This document shows, one piece after another, positions 23,700 through 32,956 of a stretch of 64,000 nucleotides of DNA. A program made the translations under genes and the position numbers. Origin of the DNA: Psychrobacter celer (lineage in GTDB: Bacteria; Pseudomonadota; Gammaproteobacteria; Pseudomonadales; Moraxellaceae); NCBI RefSeq assembly GCF_016107555.1, contig NZ_JABASU010000009.1, positions 1 through 64,000 of the forward strand, read 5' to 3'. The notes below the pieces were generated by a model. The model did no database searches. It saw nothing but the letters and a program-made list of their open reading frames with translations, and had not been told where the DNA came from. Each line of letters opens with the position of its first letter. The stretch's first letter is position 1.

Positions 23700-24113
23700 G
23701 ATGCGTACTCCCTTACATAATTATTAGAAGCCAACTCATAGTCGGTATGTAGAGAGCGAATACGACAAAATGACACGGCGGTAAGCTTTAATGAAACTTT
23801 TTGCGCAAATGTAACCATTCTTAGTGTTTAAAAACCTAAAAGTTTCATCGTGTAAGACTCTGTACACTCTCTATATATTCATAATATCAAATATATAGAG
23901 AGTGTACATGTCACTCTTCAGCTATTTACTACCGCTTATCGGAATATATTCTTATAAATGAATATATTCTTTTCATTATCTCTTATTTATATTAGATTAC
24001 CTCTATTTTTCACAAATTCTCGTTCATTGTTCTGATACCAAGCACACCTTTTCGCAGGTATTCGTTACTTATTAGAAAGGTGTGGCAACCATGTAGATCA
24101 TTAATGAGACGTT
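23700..24113. other. AT-rich intergenic region with palindrome
   Basis: 414 bp without a gene between the ESPR gene start and the sensor kinase stop. It holds the 19-bp inverted repeat at 23861-23908 and, just after, two direct copies of GAATATATTCTT (near 23942 and 23960). No tRNA or recognisable RNA seen. Confidence 0.6.
23861..23908. repeat. Perfect 19-bp inverted repeat
   Basis: Arms at 23861-23879 (TGTACACTCTCTATATATT) and 23890-23908, exactly complementary, separated by a 10-bp spacer. There is no T-run after either arm, so it is not an ordinary terminator. Candidates are a large operator, a small-RNA hairpin, a recombination site or a scar. Confidence 0.85.
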
Positions 24114-25673
24114 TTATAATCCAATAGGTAACATAATCTGCACTATCAGCCCTTGGACACCATCAAGACGATTATAAACGTCAATTTGGCCTTTATGTGC
24201 CAGCACCACCGCATGGACGATCGCCAGCCCTAGCCCATAGCCGCCAGTGTCGCGGTGACGCGCCGAGTCTAGCCGTACAAAGGGCTGAAAAATACGCTGC
24301 AAGTCTTGCTCTGCAACGCCGCCGCCCTCGTCTATGATGCGGATTTGAATGGCAGGTTTTTTGCCATCTATCTTTGCTGGTTTAATCTCAGCCATAACCG
24401 CTGAATCAGCTGCTGTGTGCATAAAAGCATTACGAATGACGTTTTCAAGCGCACTATGTAACTGTTCTTGGTTGCCCTTTACCGTCGACTTTAGGGTTGG
24501 TGGCTGCCAGTGCCAATGGACGTTTTTGTGCTGAAATTCAAAACAAACATCTTGTCCAATCTCACTAATAATCTCAGAGACATCAACCCAGTCATTTTCT
24601 ATATTATCAGTGGTGTATTGCTGCATCTGTAGCGACTGGATATGAATGATTTGTTCGATCAGCTCATTCATCCGCGCAGACTCTTTGTCGATACGGTCGA
24701 GGTAGCGATTGGCATTGGGGGCAAAATCTCGCGTCAGCTCGGTTGCCACATCAAGGCGCGCTAAGGGCGAGCGCAGCTCATGCGAGATATCACTAAGCAT
24801 TTGCTTGCGCGCCAGCTCACTCTCAGCCAGCCGCCTTGATAGCTTGGCCACGTCTTTTGCCAATAGACCCAGCTCATCATCGCCCATTTTTGCCAGCTGG
24901 GTATCCGCCTGATAATCGCCAGCAATCATGCGATGTACCGCATGTTGGACGCGGCGCATACGCTGGGTCAAGGTACGGCTAAGCCAAACACAGACCAAGA
25001 CACTAAAGAAGATAATTAGCAGCAAACGTACCGAAAAATTATTCCGTTGCAGCGCGACGACATCGGCAAAACGCAGGTGCGGACGCAGCTGTATAATGAC
25101 AGATTGACCATCTGGCAGCGCGACGGTCTTATCCGCCAGCTCAGGGCGCATCTCGGGGTCTGCTATCGTGCGCTGAGACATCATCGATTGCCAATAAGGA
25201 TTGCGAGTATTGTTTGGCATACTGGCAGTATCGTCAGAGCGGTGATGATCTAAGGCGGGTGCGGCGGCTACGTTTGGCATGGCAGGCATTGATGGCATCG
25301 GATGCATGGGCGCACGCGGCATAACTTGCCTGTCGTCTTGACGGTCCGCTTGGTCTCGATAACGCGGAAAGATAATAGCGCCTTGCCCGTTATAGACTCT
25401 GATTTGACTCATCAGCCGCCGATCATCACGGTACATCTGCCTGACTGATGCAAAATCGCCCGCTTGCAACGCGGCAGCCAGCTCATTGCGTTTAATCAAC
25501 AACTGCTCAATCTGCACTTCCATACGAGCGGTCAGCGCTCTTTCAACCAGTATCCGCTCTACCACGATGGACAAAATAGAGGTGAGTAAGATCGTCAATA
25601 GTAGACTCAAAAACAGCCGCCAAAACAGCGTGATTCTGGGTCGAAAGGTAGAAGTATTTGCGGAATATGTCAT
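24114..25673 (-). CDS. CpxA-like sensor histidine kinase
   Basis: 519 residues. TM1 at about 18-38, a large periplasmic domain to ~205, TM2 (LLLIIFFSVLVCVWLS), HAMP, then dimerisation/phospho-acceptor motif LSDISHELRSPLARLDVA and HATPase boxes (N: NVIRNAFMH; G1: DEGGGV; G2: GYGLGLAIV). The periplasmic part contains a Met/Pro/His-rich stretch (MPRAPMHPMPSMPAMPN, then DHH) unusual for CpxA and suggestive of metal or disordered sensing. It overlaps the response-regulator stop by one base, so translation is coupled. Role by context: envelope stress sensing. Confidence 0.9.
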   Translation of the reverse strand: MTYSANTSTFRPRITLFWRLFLSLLLTILLTSILSIVVERILVERALTARMEVQIEQLLIKRNELAAALQAGDFASVRQMYRDDRRLMSQIRVYNGQGAIIFPRYRDQADRQDDRQVMPRAPMHPMPSMPAMPNVAAAPALDHHRSDDTASMPNNTRNPYWQSMMSQRTIADPEMRPELADKTVALPDGQSVIIQLRPHLRFADVVALQRNNFSVRLLLIIFFSVLVCVWLSRTLTQRMRRVQHAVHRMIAGDYQADTQLAKMGDDELGLLAKDVAKLSRRLAESELARKQMLSDISHELRSPLARLDVATELTRDFAPNANRYLDRIDKESARMNELIEQIIHIQSLQMQQYTTDNIENDWVDVSEIISEIGQDVCFEFQHKNVHWHWQPPTLKSTVKGNQEQLHSALENVIRNAFMHTAADSAVMAEIKPAKIDGKKPAIQIRIIDEGGGVAEQDLQRIFQPFVRLDSARHRDTGGYGLGLAIVHAVVLAHKGQIDVYNRLDGVQGLIVQIMLPIGL

Positions 25674-26368
25674 TACAGTACCAGCTGATAGCCTTTCCCA
25701 CGAATCGCTTTGATCGGCTCATCATGAAAAGGTTGAAGTTTTTTGCGCAGGCGTGAGACATGCACATCAAGGCTGCGGTCGAAGGGCTGTAGCTCACGCT
25801 GCAACACATGCTCTGATAGCCACGCTTTACTCACCACCTCGCCTTTTTTCTTGAGCAAGGCGAGCAACAAGTCAAACTCTGTGCCTGTCACTTGTAGCTC
25901 TGTCCCGTCTATCTGACAGAGTCGCTGGTTTTGATCCAAATGTAATCGGCTCTCAGGTAACGGCATGTGCTCTAACGTACTATCAGAAGCACTAAGACGG
26001 GTGCGTTTTATCACCGCATTGATACGTGCCAACAGCTCACGCGGATTGCAAGGCTTGGTAATATAATCATCCGCGCCAAGCTCAAGCCCAATGATACGAT
26101 CAATCTCCTCGCCTTTTGCCGTCAGCATAATGACCGGAATATCACTGATGTCCGGCAGTTGCCGCAGCACACTGAGCCCATCGATTTTGGGCATCATGAT
26201 ATCGAGTACCAGCAAATCATAAGCGGTGGCAGTGCTGGTATTCTTGAGTCTTTGCATGACCGCTTCACCATCGTGCACGCAGTCACAATCGATATCATGA
26301 TTTTGCAAGTATTCTTGTAATAACTGTGTCAACTCTTCGTCATCATCGCCGAGTAGTATGTTTGGCAC
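25673..26368 (-). CDS. OmpR/CpxR-family response regulator
   Basis: 231 residues. Receiver domain with acidic pocket (ILLGDDDEEL), phospho-acceptor Asp in LLVLDIMMPKIDG, Thr in VIMLTAKGEE and Lys in DDYITKPCNPRELLAR. The C-terminal winged helix has ELQVTGTEFDLLLALLKKKG and the recognition region FDRSLDVHVSRLRKKL. It is translationally coupled to the kinase gene and divergent from a Spy/CpxP-like gene, matching the cpxP-cpxRA arrangement of enterobacteria. Confidence 0.93.
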   Translation of the reverse strand: MPNILLGDDDEELTQLLQEYLQNHDIDCDCVHDGEAVMQRLKNTSTATAYDLLVLDIMMPKIDGLSVLRQLPDISDIPVIMLTAKGEEIDRIIGLELGADDYITKPCNPRELLARINAVIKRTRLSASDSTLEHMPLPESRLHLDQNQRLCQIDGTELQVTGTEFDLLLALLKKKGEVVSKAWLSEHVLQRELQPFDRSLDVHVSRLRKKLQPFHDEPIKAIRGKGYQLVL

Positions 26369-26582
26369 TGCTGTCTCCTTAAGCCTAAGGTCGCTTTGTT
26401 GCCTATATTATCAGGCATGGACTTATCATAACGCCATAAACGTTACCTTTCTTAATACTTCATAAAGTATCGCAACCTTTAACTGTCGTAAGATAGCACC
26501 TATCAATCACTTGTCGCACTTATCGCCATACTGGCAAGATAAGGTATTTATTGTTTATTTACTCAAATTATAAAAGGATTGT

Positions 26583-27143
26583 ATGATGAAAAAACTACTT
26601 ATGGGCACAGTCTTGGCCACCTCTAGTGTATTTGCTGTCACCGCCTGCACCAGTGTCAATGCAACGACTGACTCCGCACCTGCCACCAGCAAAATGCAAA
26701 AGCATCATCAAGGCGGTATGAAAGAAGGTATGCACAAAGGTGGCATGCATAAAGGCGATATGAGAGGCGGCATGCGAGGCCCACTGTCACAGCTAGATTT
26801 GAGTGCCACGCAGCAAGCACAAATCAAAGCCATCATGGAGGCCAAACATGGCGATCGTAACGCTGAGCGCGCACAACACAAAGCAGAACAGGCGCAGATG
26901 CATCAACAAATGCAGGCATTGACTACTGCCAGCACGTTGAATACGGCCGCGCTTAACCGCCTAGCGGATCAGCAAGCGGCTAAAGTCAAACAGCGTTTTA
27001 TTGAGCATGCTCAGACCCAGCACGCCATCGCGCAAGTGCTAACGCCGGAGCAACGCGCCAAACTTGCCAAACTGCAAAACGAGAGAATGGCAAAAATGAC
27101 AAAAGGTCAGCATGGCCAACCGCATCAGCATCAAGGCATGTAG
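26583..27143 (+). CDS. Spy/CpxP-like periplasmic LTXXQ protein
   Basis: 186 residues. The signal sequence ends in a lipobox-like VTAC (MMKKLLMGTVLATSSVFAVTAC), so it may be lipid-anchored. Residues ~38-66 are a Gly/Met/His/Lys repeat (GGMKEGMHKGGMHKGDMRGG). Two LTXXQ-type motifs follow, LSATQQAQIKAIM and LTPEQRAKLAKLQ, on long helices; the tail is His/Gln-rich. Spy/CpxP proteins are chaperones and inhibitors of the Cpx sensor. The Met/His repeats could bind Cu or other soft metals (inference). AAAGGA precedes ATG 26583. Confidence 0.85.
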   Translation: MMKKLLMGTVLATSSVFAVTACTSVNATTDSAPATSKMQKHHQGGMKEGMHKGGMHKGDMRGGMRGPLSQLDLSATQQAQIKAIMEAKHGDRNAERAQHKAEQAQMHQQMQALTTASTLNTAALNRLADQQAAKVKQRFIEHAQTQHAIAQVLTPEQRAKLAKLQNERMAKMTKGQHGQPHQHQGM

Positions 27144-27175
27144 TAGTAGTTATTACTGCCCGCTACACCACTCAG

Positions 27176-27210
27176 AAAAAGCGCATCGTGATAACGGTGC
27201 GCTTTTTTTT
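27176..27210. terminator. Bidirectional terminator
   Basis: Stem GCGCATCG / CGGTGCGC flanked by AAAAA on the left and TTTTTTTT on the right, between the convergent spy-like and lipoprotein genes. It should serve both. Confidence 0.9.
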
Positions 27211-27237
27211 ATAATTCTGATGATAGCTCAATACCTT

Positions 27238-28863
27238 TTAATCAGTACCGCCCAAACGCTCTTGCGACAGCGGTAGCGCCTTAAATACCATCTTGCCTAT
27301 CGCCGTACCATTACCATCGCGATAGTACTGCATCAGCTCGCGACCATACTCGCGCGCATCAACACTATTGCGCGCATTTGGTACTTGTACATCGCTTGGT
27401 AAGTTGGGAAATGCAGCGTCTTTTGGACGAATAGCAGAATACTGCTGCATAGCATCTATCACGACGCCTTTATGCTGATTGGTCTCGCTAGGAAACTCAC
27501 GCCGCAGATGCTGCCAGATGAGACGGCCACGTTCATCAATGCCGTATAGCGTTTGCACGTTTGGCGTCTCTGCACCAGTATCTACTGTACGGCTGGCGAC
27601 CGTATCATCAGCGGCGTCTATACTGTTTTTGATTATTGTCAGTACTTGCTGTACCAAGGCCTTACTGGTAAAAATGTCAGGCGCTATATCAGAAGCACTG
27701 TCAGCACCATCAGCACTGTCATTGACAAGCTCTGGATACTGCTCGCTTATCCGCTCATAAAAACCACGCATATACTCTTGATATGACTGCTCGTGACTGG
27801 TCGCGCTTTGAGTACGGCGGATCACTTGCTCACTTGCCAGCATTGCGGGCATCTGGTGCGCTGGCAGCTTAGGAGATAGCGCAGTCAAAGACGTGGCCGC
27901 GACATACTCAAACTGACTTGCTGGCGCTGCGGCAAATGCGGCATCGAGCGCGGCAAAATGATGGGTGATCACTGCTTTGCCAAAGCCTTTGGGTAACGTG
28001 CCATCGTCCAGCGTGACTTTGAGCCATTTGTTTTGCCATGTCGTGCCAAGTTTGTCGTCCAATAGCTTTGAGTTAATCATCGCAAAATTGTCCGCCCATA
28101 GATAAATATCACCGTTTTTAAAATCGATATAGACCGGTTGATTGAGGCTACTTTGATGATTTCGCGCTTGGTATTGGGCACTGGCAAGCATGGTCGCTTT
28201 GCCCGCCATCGGCTGATACACGCCTTGGGCGTTGATAGACAACGGTTTTAGTAGATAGGCATCGAGTAGCTTTGCTTTTTTGATACCCTGCGCGGTTGGC
28301 TGCGCGTCATAATTATCAAACAACTTTTGGTAATCAGCAGGCACACTTACCTCACTGTCGTATTGGCTGTCTTGCCATGCTTGATAGGCATCCGTACAGG
28401 CTAGATAGGATTGTTTGATGGTTGCACGCTGAGCGTCATATATTGTCGCCGATATATCTTGCTTTTGCTCTTCTGCCTGCGCCAATAATGCCGCATAGGC
28501 CTCGTCATGCGTATCTTCGCAGTATTGATAGATATCATCAGTAGTGACTGGGTTGTTAGCACCATTGTTGGTAGTGCTTTGAGCCGTTATACCGTCAAAC
28601 TGCTGCTTATTACTGATCTCAAGGTTGCTATGATAACGAAAAGACTGGCGACGCTGCGCTTGTAGCGCGCTTGCGACGGCTGTTTTGGCAGCTACTGAGG
28701 TTTGGGTAGCCGTCATGGCATTAGACTGTCCAAGGCTGGTCGATTGACACCCTGTCAATAACGCCGCGCCTGCGACAAGCGCGCTGGCAAATACCGCATG
28801 ACCATTGATAATAGTAGATGCACGTGGCGGGCGGCTGGTATGAGTTTGCTGGGATTTTTTCAT
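27238..28863 (-). CDS. Large lipoprotein of unknown function (second of pair)
   Basis: 541 residues. Signal peptide with lipobox LLTGC (FASALVAGAALLTGCQST). The mature chain is mostly helical, rich in Ala/Gln/Asp. It has a Tyr/Gln-rich helix region (EDTHDEAYAALLAQAEEQKQ), a mixed beta region around YIDFKNGDIYLWADNFAMIN and a C-terminal region with ARNSVDAREYGRELMQYYRD. I do not recognise a family. It lies 36 bp downstream of another large lipoprotein gene on the same strand, with the start near a RBS-like TAAGGAT. The two are probably an operon and partners in the envelope. Confidence 0.8.
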   Translation of the reverse strand: MKKSQQTHTSRPPRASTIINGHAVFASALVAGAALLTGCQSTSLGQSNAMTATQTSVAAKTAVASALQAQRRQSFRYHSNLEISNKQQFDGITAQSTTNNGANNPVTTDDIYQYCEDTHDEAYAALLAQAEEQKQDISATIYDAQRATIKQSYLACTDAYQAWQDSQYDSEVSVPADYQKLFDNYDAQPTAQGIKKAKLLDAYLLKPLSINAQGVYQPMAGKATMLASAQYQARNHQSSLNQPVYIDFKNGDIYLWADNFAMINSKLLDDKLGTTWQNKWLKVTLDDGTLPKGFGKAVITHHFAALDAAFAAAPASQFEYVAATSLTALSPKLPAHQMPAMLASEQVIRRTQSATSHEQSYQEYMRGFYERISEQYPELVNDSADGADSASDIAPDIFTSKALVQQVLTIIKNSIDAADDTVASRTVDTGAETPNVQTLYGIDERGRLIWQHLRREFPSETNQHKGVVIDAMQQYSAIRPKDAAFPNLPSDVQVPNARNSVDAREYGRELMQYYRDGNGTAIGKMVFKALPLSQERLGGTD

Positions 28864-28899
28864 TTTTTATCCTTAATAGGGAGAGTTAACAAGACAGAC

Positions 28900-30798
28900 C
28901 TACTGATCCGCTAGCTTGCTATCGATGCCATACTTGGCCGCATGGTCATACAATGCCTCATCGTTGTCGTTCCAGTCCTCACTATTACCACTGTCATCAA
29001 CGCTACCCTCTTCATCAATATTATCAACATCGTAACGATCTTCATCATCATACTCGTAGTCATAGCGTGCATAACGAGCGCTTTGCAGTCTGTCTTTTTG
29101 TTGGCGCATCTTCGCAAGCCACGCGTTGCCGTCGATGGCAGGCTTGGCATTTGCCCCAAAAGACTCGGCCAATAAAGGTGTGAGCGCATGGTCGTTAAAG
29201 CTGGCTTTATCATAACGCACTTGGTTAATTACGCTGGTGGTCGCACCCATCAAATCGCTACCGACATTTAGCCGTTGCTGCTTGGCCAGTAGCTGATTTG
29301 CGCGATCCAAATAGTAGTAGTTTGTTTGATTAAAGGAGATGGGACCGATCGCTTCAATCAGCTGTAGCAGTGCGCCGACATCCGCGCTTTGATAGCCTTT
29401 ATGGTATAGCTTCGCCTTAGCAAGTGCAGCTTTTAGCATCGCTCCATCAGGATACTGTGACGGATTGGCATCGACATGCTCTTGTAGTGACTGGGTCATA
29501 TATTTTAGGATTTTGCCGACCAGCTCACCGCCTTGCTTACTACCGATATATAACTTGACGCCATGGCTGGCACCCACTTCTTTGGCAAATGCGTCATTAC
29601 GTATATCAACGGCGCTGAAATACTCTGGTGCCAGCTCGGCCATACTCTTCTGTATCGCAGCAAGCGCAGCATCATACAATACCGTAGGCGGCAGCTGCTC
29701 GGTGATACCCTTAGGCAGACCAAAGCTGACCGTATAAGAGGCCATCTCCTGAGGCAGCGGGGTATTTTCAGGACTGGCCAGCGCCACAATCGGCATGATG
29801 GCCGATGGGTCTACCGTGATACGACTGTCATTAAAATCCAGTGCGAGCGGTATCTGTATGGATGAGCTAAGCGTTGGGCTGACATAGTCATAACTATAGA
29901 CGCTACGTAGCTGTCGCTGTTTGGGCCTGAATTGGCTGACGCTATTAAATGTCAAATGCTGATATTGATAGGCGTTGGTCGCAGCGATTTGCTCAGGTGT
30001 GCGATGCAACATAGCAAGCATCTGACCGATGACGCCGGTAGTTGGCATCGGTTTGTCATCGCTCGCCACTGGCTGCTGCTTGGCGGCTTGCATGGCTTCA
30101 TAGCTCTTCAATAATGCCTTGGGTTTGACATCTTGCACGCCCGGTATCAACCCATCGTCTTTAGTATTGGCGCTATACTCATCATCATCAGCAAACGCTT
30201 CATCTGCATCGTCAGCAAAACTCCTGTCAGCAAACTCACTATTATCATCAGCAGCCTCGTCGTCTATCGCTTGCTCTTCTTGATACGCATAAGTTTCGAT
30301 GATGGTTCTTAGCAGACTGCTCGCGCCAGCATCGATACTGTCTGGATCGATAAAGGGTGCCATATGATAATTGGCCTGCGCGACGGCCACGTGCTCACTA
30401 GCGAGATGCTGACGAATGGCAGCAAGCAAACGTGTCTTTGCCTGAGTCTCCGTATTGGGATAGCTCTGCTGGTCAAACAGTTGCTCATAGCGCGCAGAGT
30501 TGGCTTGTAGACGGTCAGTAAAGACGCGCCCCTGTGCTTGGTTTACTGCACTGTCTGCGACCTCAAAGTCGATGAGCGCATCTGATACCGCGCCTGAGGA
30601 GACGCCACCGCTTGTCTGACAGCCCATCAATACCAATGACGTACCACCAAGCAGCAGCGCACAACCGGTCGCCGTCAGTGTACGTGATAAATTTCGATGT
30701 TTGTTTTTATGATAAATCGCCACAGGCGCAGTTACCTCATGCAGCTGCGACCTACAACCAGACTGTCGACTGCGATGATTGCTATGAGTAGATGACAT
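28900..30798 (-). CDS. Large acidic lipoprotein of unknown function (first of pair)
   Basis: 632 residues from ATG 30798, which has AAAGG seven bases upstream; an open frame extends to 30858 without support. After a basic N-terminus (HRNLSRTLTATG) comes a lipobox-like LVLMGC. Two strongly acidic low-complexity stretches occur, one around residues 170-215 (DDEAADDNSEF, FADDADEAFADDD) and one at the C-terminus (YDYEYDDEDRYDVDNIDEEG). Between them is an ordered region with VSPTLSSSIQIPLALDFNDS and FNQTNYYYLDRANQLL. No family recognised. The acidic tails could bind cations or basic partners. It is first in a two-gene unit with the lipoprotein at 27238. Confidence 0.8.
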   Translation of the reverse strand: MSSTHSNHRSRQSGCRSQLHEVTAPVAIYHKNKHRNLSRTLTATGCALLLGGTSLVLMGCQTSGGVSSGAVSDALIDFEVADSAVNQAQGRVFTDRLQANSARYEQLFDQQSYPNTETQAKTRLLAAIRQHLASEHVAVAQANYHMAPFIDPDSIDAGASSLLRTIIETYAYQEEQAIDDEAADDNSEFADRSFADDADEAFADDDEYSANTKDDGLIPGVQDVKPKALLKSYEAMQAAKQQPVASDDKPMPTTGVIGQMLAMLHRTPEQIAATNAYQYQHLTFNSVSQFRPKQRQLRSVYSYDYVSPTLSSSIQIPLALDFNDSRITVDPSAIMPIVALASPENTPLPQEMASYTVSFGLPKGITEQLPPTVLYDAALAAIQKSMAELAPEYFSAVDIRNDAFAKEVGASHGVKLYIGSKQGGELVGKILKYMTQSLQEHVDANPSQYPDGAMLKAALAKAKLYHKGYQSADVGALLQLIEAIGPISFNQTNYYYLDRANQLLAKQQRLNVGSDLMGATTSVINQVRYDKASFNDHALTPLLAESFGANAKPAIDGNAWLAKMRQQKDRLQSARYARYDYEYDDEDRYDVDNIDEEGSVDDSGNSEDWNDNDEALYDHAAKYGIDSKLADQ

Positions 30799-31026
30799 AA
30801 AGGTGCCTTTATTTAATGGGTAAAATAAGGATAAACGCGTATGATACTTATAACACAAAGCGTTACAATTTAGTAATATTAGCGTGCGTTTCTAGGCAAA
30901 AGTCTGTATTGTTTTTATCTATTAGAACCTGCCCTCTCATATTTTGTATTTTTTATATATAAAAAACCTCTTACTCAGACTTATGAAATACCCAAAATTT
31001 ACCACTCACATAAAAAGGACTTTGCC

Positions 31027-32955
31027 ATGCCAAATCTGTCTGGTCACTCTCAACCACCCATCATCACCACATTAAAATCTGCGATGCTCATTGCTAGCAG
31101 TACATTATTGCTATCTGTATCAGCGCACGCACTTGAACCAGTAACACCAACTGATGCCAATGTGATAAATAACACCTCAATCAACACCAGTGCGATCAAT
31201 CTGGCCATCATGACCGACAATCCGACGGTCTTGTCTGAAACCAAGCGCATCACACCAGCGCAAACCAATACGCTGACATCCACAACCAATAAAATAAAAA
31301 CCGAGCAAGCTATCTACTCCGAGGACGCCATTCATCATCCCGTCTGGGCCAAAAACGGCATGGTCGCGACTCAAGAAGCACTGGCCTCAGATATAGGGCT
31401 ACAAATTCTAAAAGACGGCGGCAATGCCGTCGATGCTGGCGTTGCGGTGGGTTTTGCCTTAGCCGTGACACTACCTCGGGCGGGCAACATCGGCGGTGGC
31501 GGTTTTATGATGATTTATGATGCCGAGCAAGGCGAAACAGTGGCACTTGATTATCGCGAAAAAGCCCCAAGCAGCGCCTCGCGTGATATGTATCTCGATG
31601 AGGAGGGCAATGCGGTAAGTGATTTGTCTCGCTTTCATGGCTTAGCTGTCGGTGTACCAGGGACAGTCGCAGGACTGCTCAAAGCGCTAGAAGACCATGG
31701 CACCATGAGCCGCGAGCAAGTGATGGCACCAGCGATTGCACTTGCTGAAGATGGTATAGAAGTCACCGCTGGCTTGTCGGAGTCACTAGAAGCCTTAAGC
31801 GATCGCCTACAAAAGTGGCCCAGTACCAAAAAAGTGTTTTTTAAACCTGATGGCAGCGCGTATCAACCTGGCGAGCGCCTTTATCAGCCAGAGCTTGCCC
31901 GCTCACTAAAGCTCATTGCCACTCAAGGTGCTGATGGCTTTTATAAAGGTGAGACCGCGACTAAATTAGTCAAAGCGGTCAATGATGCTGGCGGCAGTAT
32001 GAGCTTGCAGGATTTGGCCAATTACGAAGCCATCGCTCGTACGCCTGTGACAGGCGACTACCGTGGTTATGAGATCGTCTCGATGCCACCGCCCTCCTCT
32101 GGTGGTATTCACATCGTGCAGATTTTAAACATTTTAGAAGGCTATCCACTAAAAGACTATGGTCACAATAGCGCGCAAACCATTCACTTGATGGCAGAGG
32201 CAATGCAACTGGCGTATGCTGACCGTGCAGAGTATTTAGGGGATTCAGACTTTATCGATGTACCAGCCAGCGGCCTTACTTCTCAAGCCTATGCCGACCA
32301 GCTGCGCACCTTGATTGATCCAGGCAAGGCCACGCCAGCGAGTACGATTAAAGCCAACAACCCACTACCCTACGAGAGCGACCAAACCACGCATTTCTCT
32401 ATTGTGGATAAAGACGGCAATGCAATCGCCAATACCTATACGCTGAACTTCTCTTATGGCACCGGTCTGGTTGCAGACGGCACGGGTATATTACTAAACA
32501 ACGAGATGGATGATTTTTCTGCCAAGCCTGGCACGCCAAATGGCTATGGGCTACTAGGCGGTGAGGCAAATAGCGTAGAAGCCAATAAACGGCCGCTATC
32601 CTCGATGAGTCCGACGTTGGTATTTAAGGATGATAAGCCTTATATCGTGACTGGCAGCCCCGGCGGTAGCCGCATCATCACCACCGTTACCCAAATCATC
32701 TCCAACGTCATCGATCATGATATGAATATCGCAGAGGCAACGCATGCGCCGCGCATCCATGATCAGTGGCTACCGGATGAGATACGAGTAGAAAAAGCAC
32801 TGAATATCGATACGATCAAAAAGCTAGAATCCATGGGACACACGGTCAGTCCAAAAGCCGCTATGGGCTCAACACAGTCGATTATGATAACGCCAAATGG
32901 TGTCTACGGCTCCTCTGATCCGCGTATTGTCGATGCAGCGGTGGTTGGGTATTAA
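31027..32955 (+). CDS. ggt: Gamma-glutamyltranspeptidase
   Basis: 642-residue periplasmic Ntn-hydrolase that cleaves and transfers the gamma-glutamyl group of glutathione. Signal peptide 1-36 (ASSTLLLSVSAHA), then an unusually long Thr/Asn-rich linker to about residue 95. The GGT core follows: GMVATQEALASDIG, GNAVDAGVAVGFAL, GGGGFMMIYD, and the autocleavage site SDQTTHFSIVD with nucleophile Thr454. Later motifs include RPLSSMSPTLVF and GSPGGSRIITT. AAAGGA lies before ATG 31027. It ends one base from the convergent AraC gene. Confidence 0.96.
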   Translation: MPNLSGHSQPPIITTLKSAMLIASSTLLLSVSAHALEPVTPTDANVINNTSINTSAINLAIMTDNPTVLSETKRITPAQTNTLTSTTNKIKTEQAIYSEDAIHHPVWAKNGMVATQEALASDIGLQILKDGGNAVDAGVAVGFALAVTLPRAGNIGGGGFMMIYDAEQGETVALDYREKAPSSASRDMYLDEEGNAVSDLSRFHGLAVGVPGTVAGLLKALEDHGTMSREQVMAPAIALAEDGIEVTAGLSESLEALSDRLQKWPSTKKVFFKPDGSAYQPGERLYQPELARSLKLIATQGADGFYKGETATKLVKAVNDAGGSMSLQDLANYEAIARTPVTGDYRGYEIVSMPPPSSGGIHIVQILNILEGYPLKDYGHNSAQTIHLMAEAMQLAYADRAEYLGDSDFIDVPASGLTSQAYADQLRTLIDPGKATPASTIKANNPLPYESDQTTHFSIVDKDGNAIANTYTLNFSYGTGLVADGTGILLNNEMDDFSAKPGTPNGYGLLGGEANSVEANKRPLSSMSPTLVFKDDKPYIVTGSPGGSRIITTVTQIISNVIDHDMNIAEATHAPRIHDQWLPDEIRVEKALNIDTIKKLESMGHTVSPKAAMGSTQSIMITPNGVYGSSDPRIVDAAVVGY

Positions 32956-32956
32956 G

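Noticed and set aside
26369-26582. CpxR box between the response regulator and the spy-like gene
   Set aside because: No GTAAA-N5-GTAAA pair could be found; only two ACCTTT copies 27 bp apart, too weak to call.
28942-29213. Three overlapping open frames with Ile/His-rich products
   Set aside because: They are out-of-frame readings of the acidic GAT/GAC-rich tail of the lipoprotein gene.
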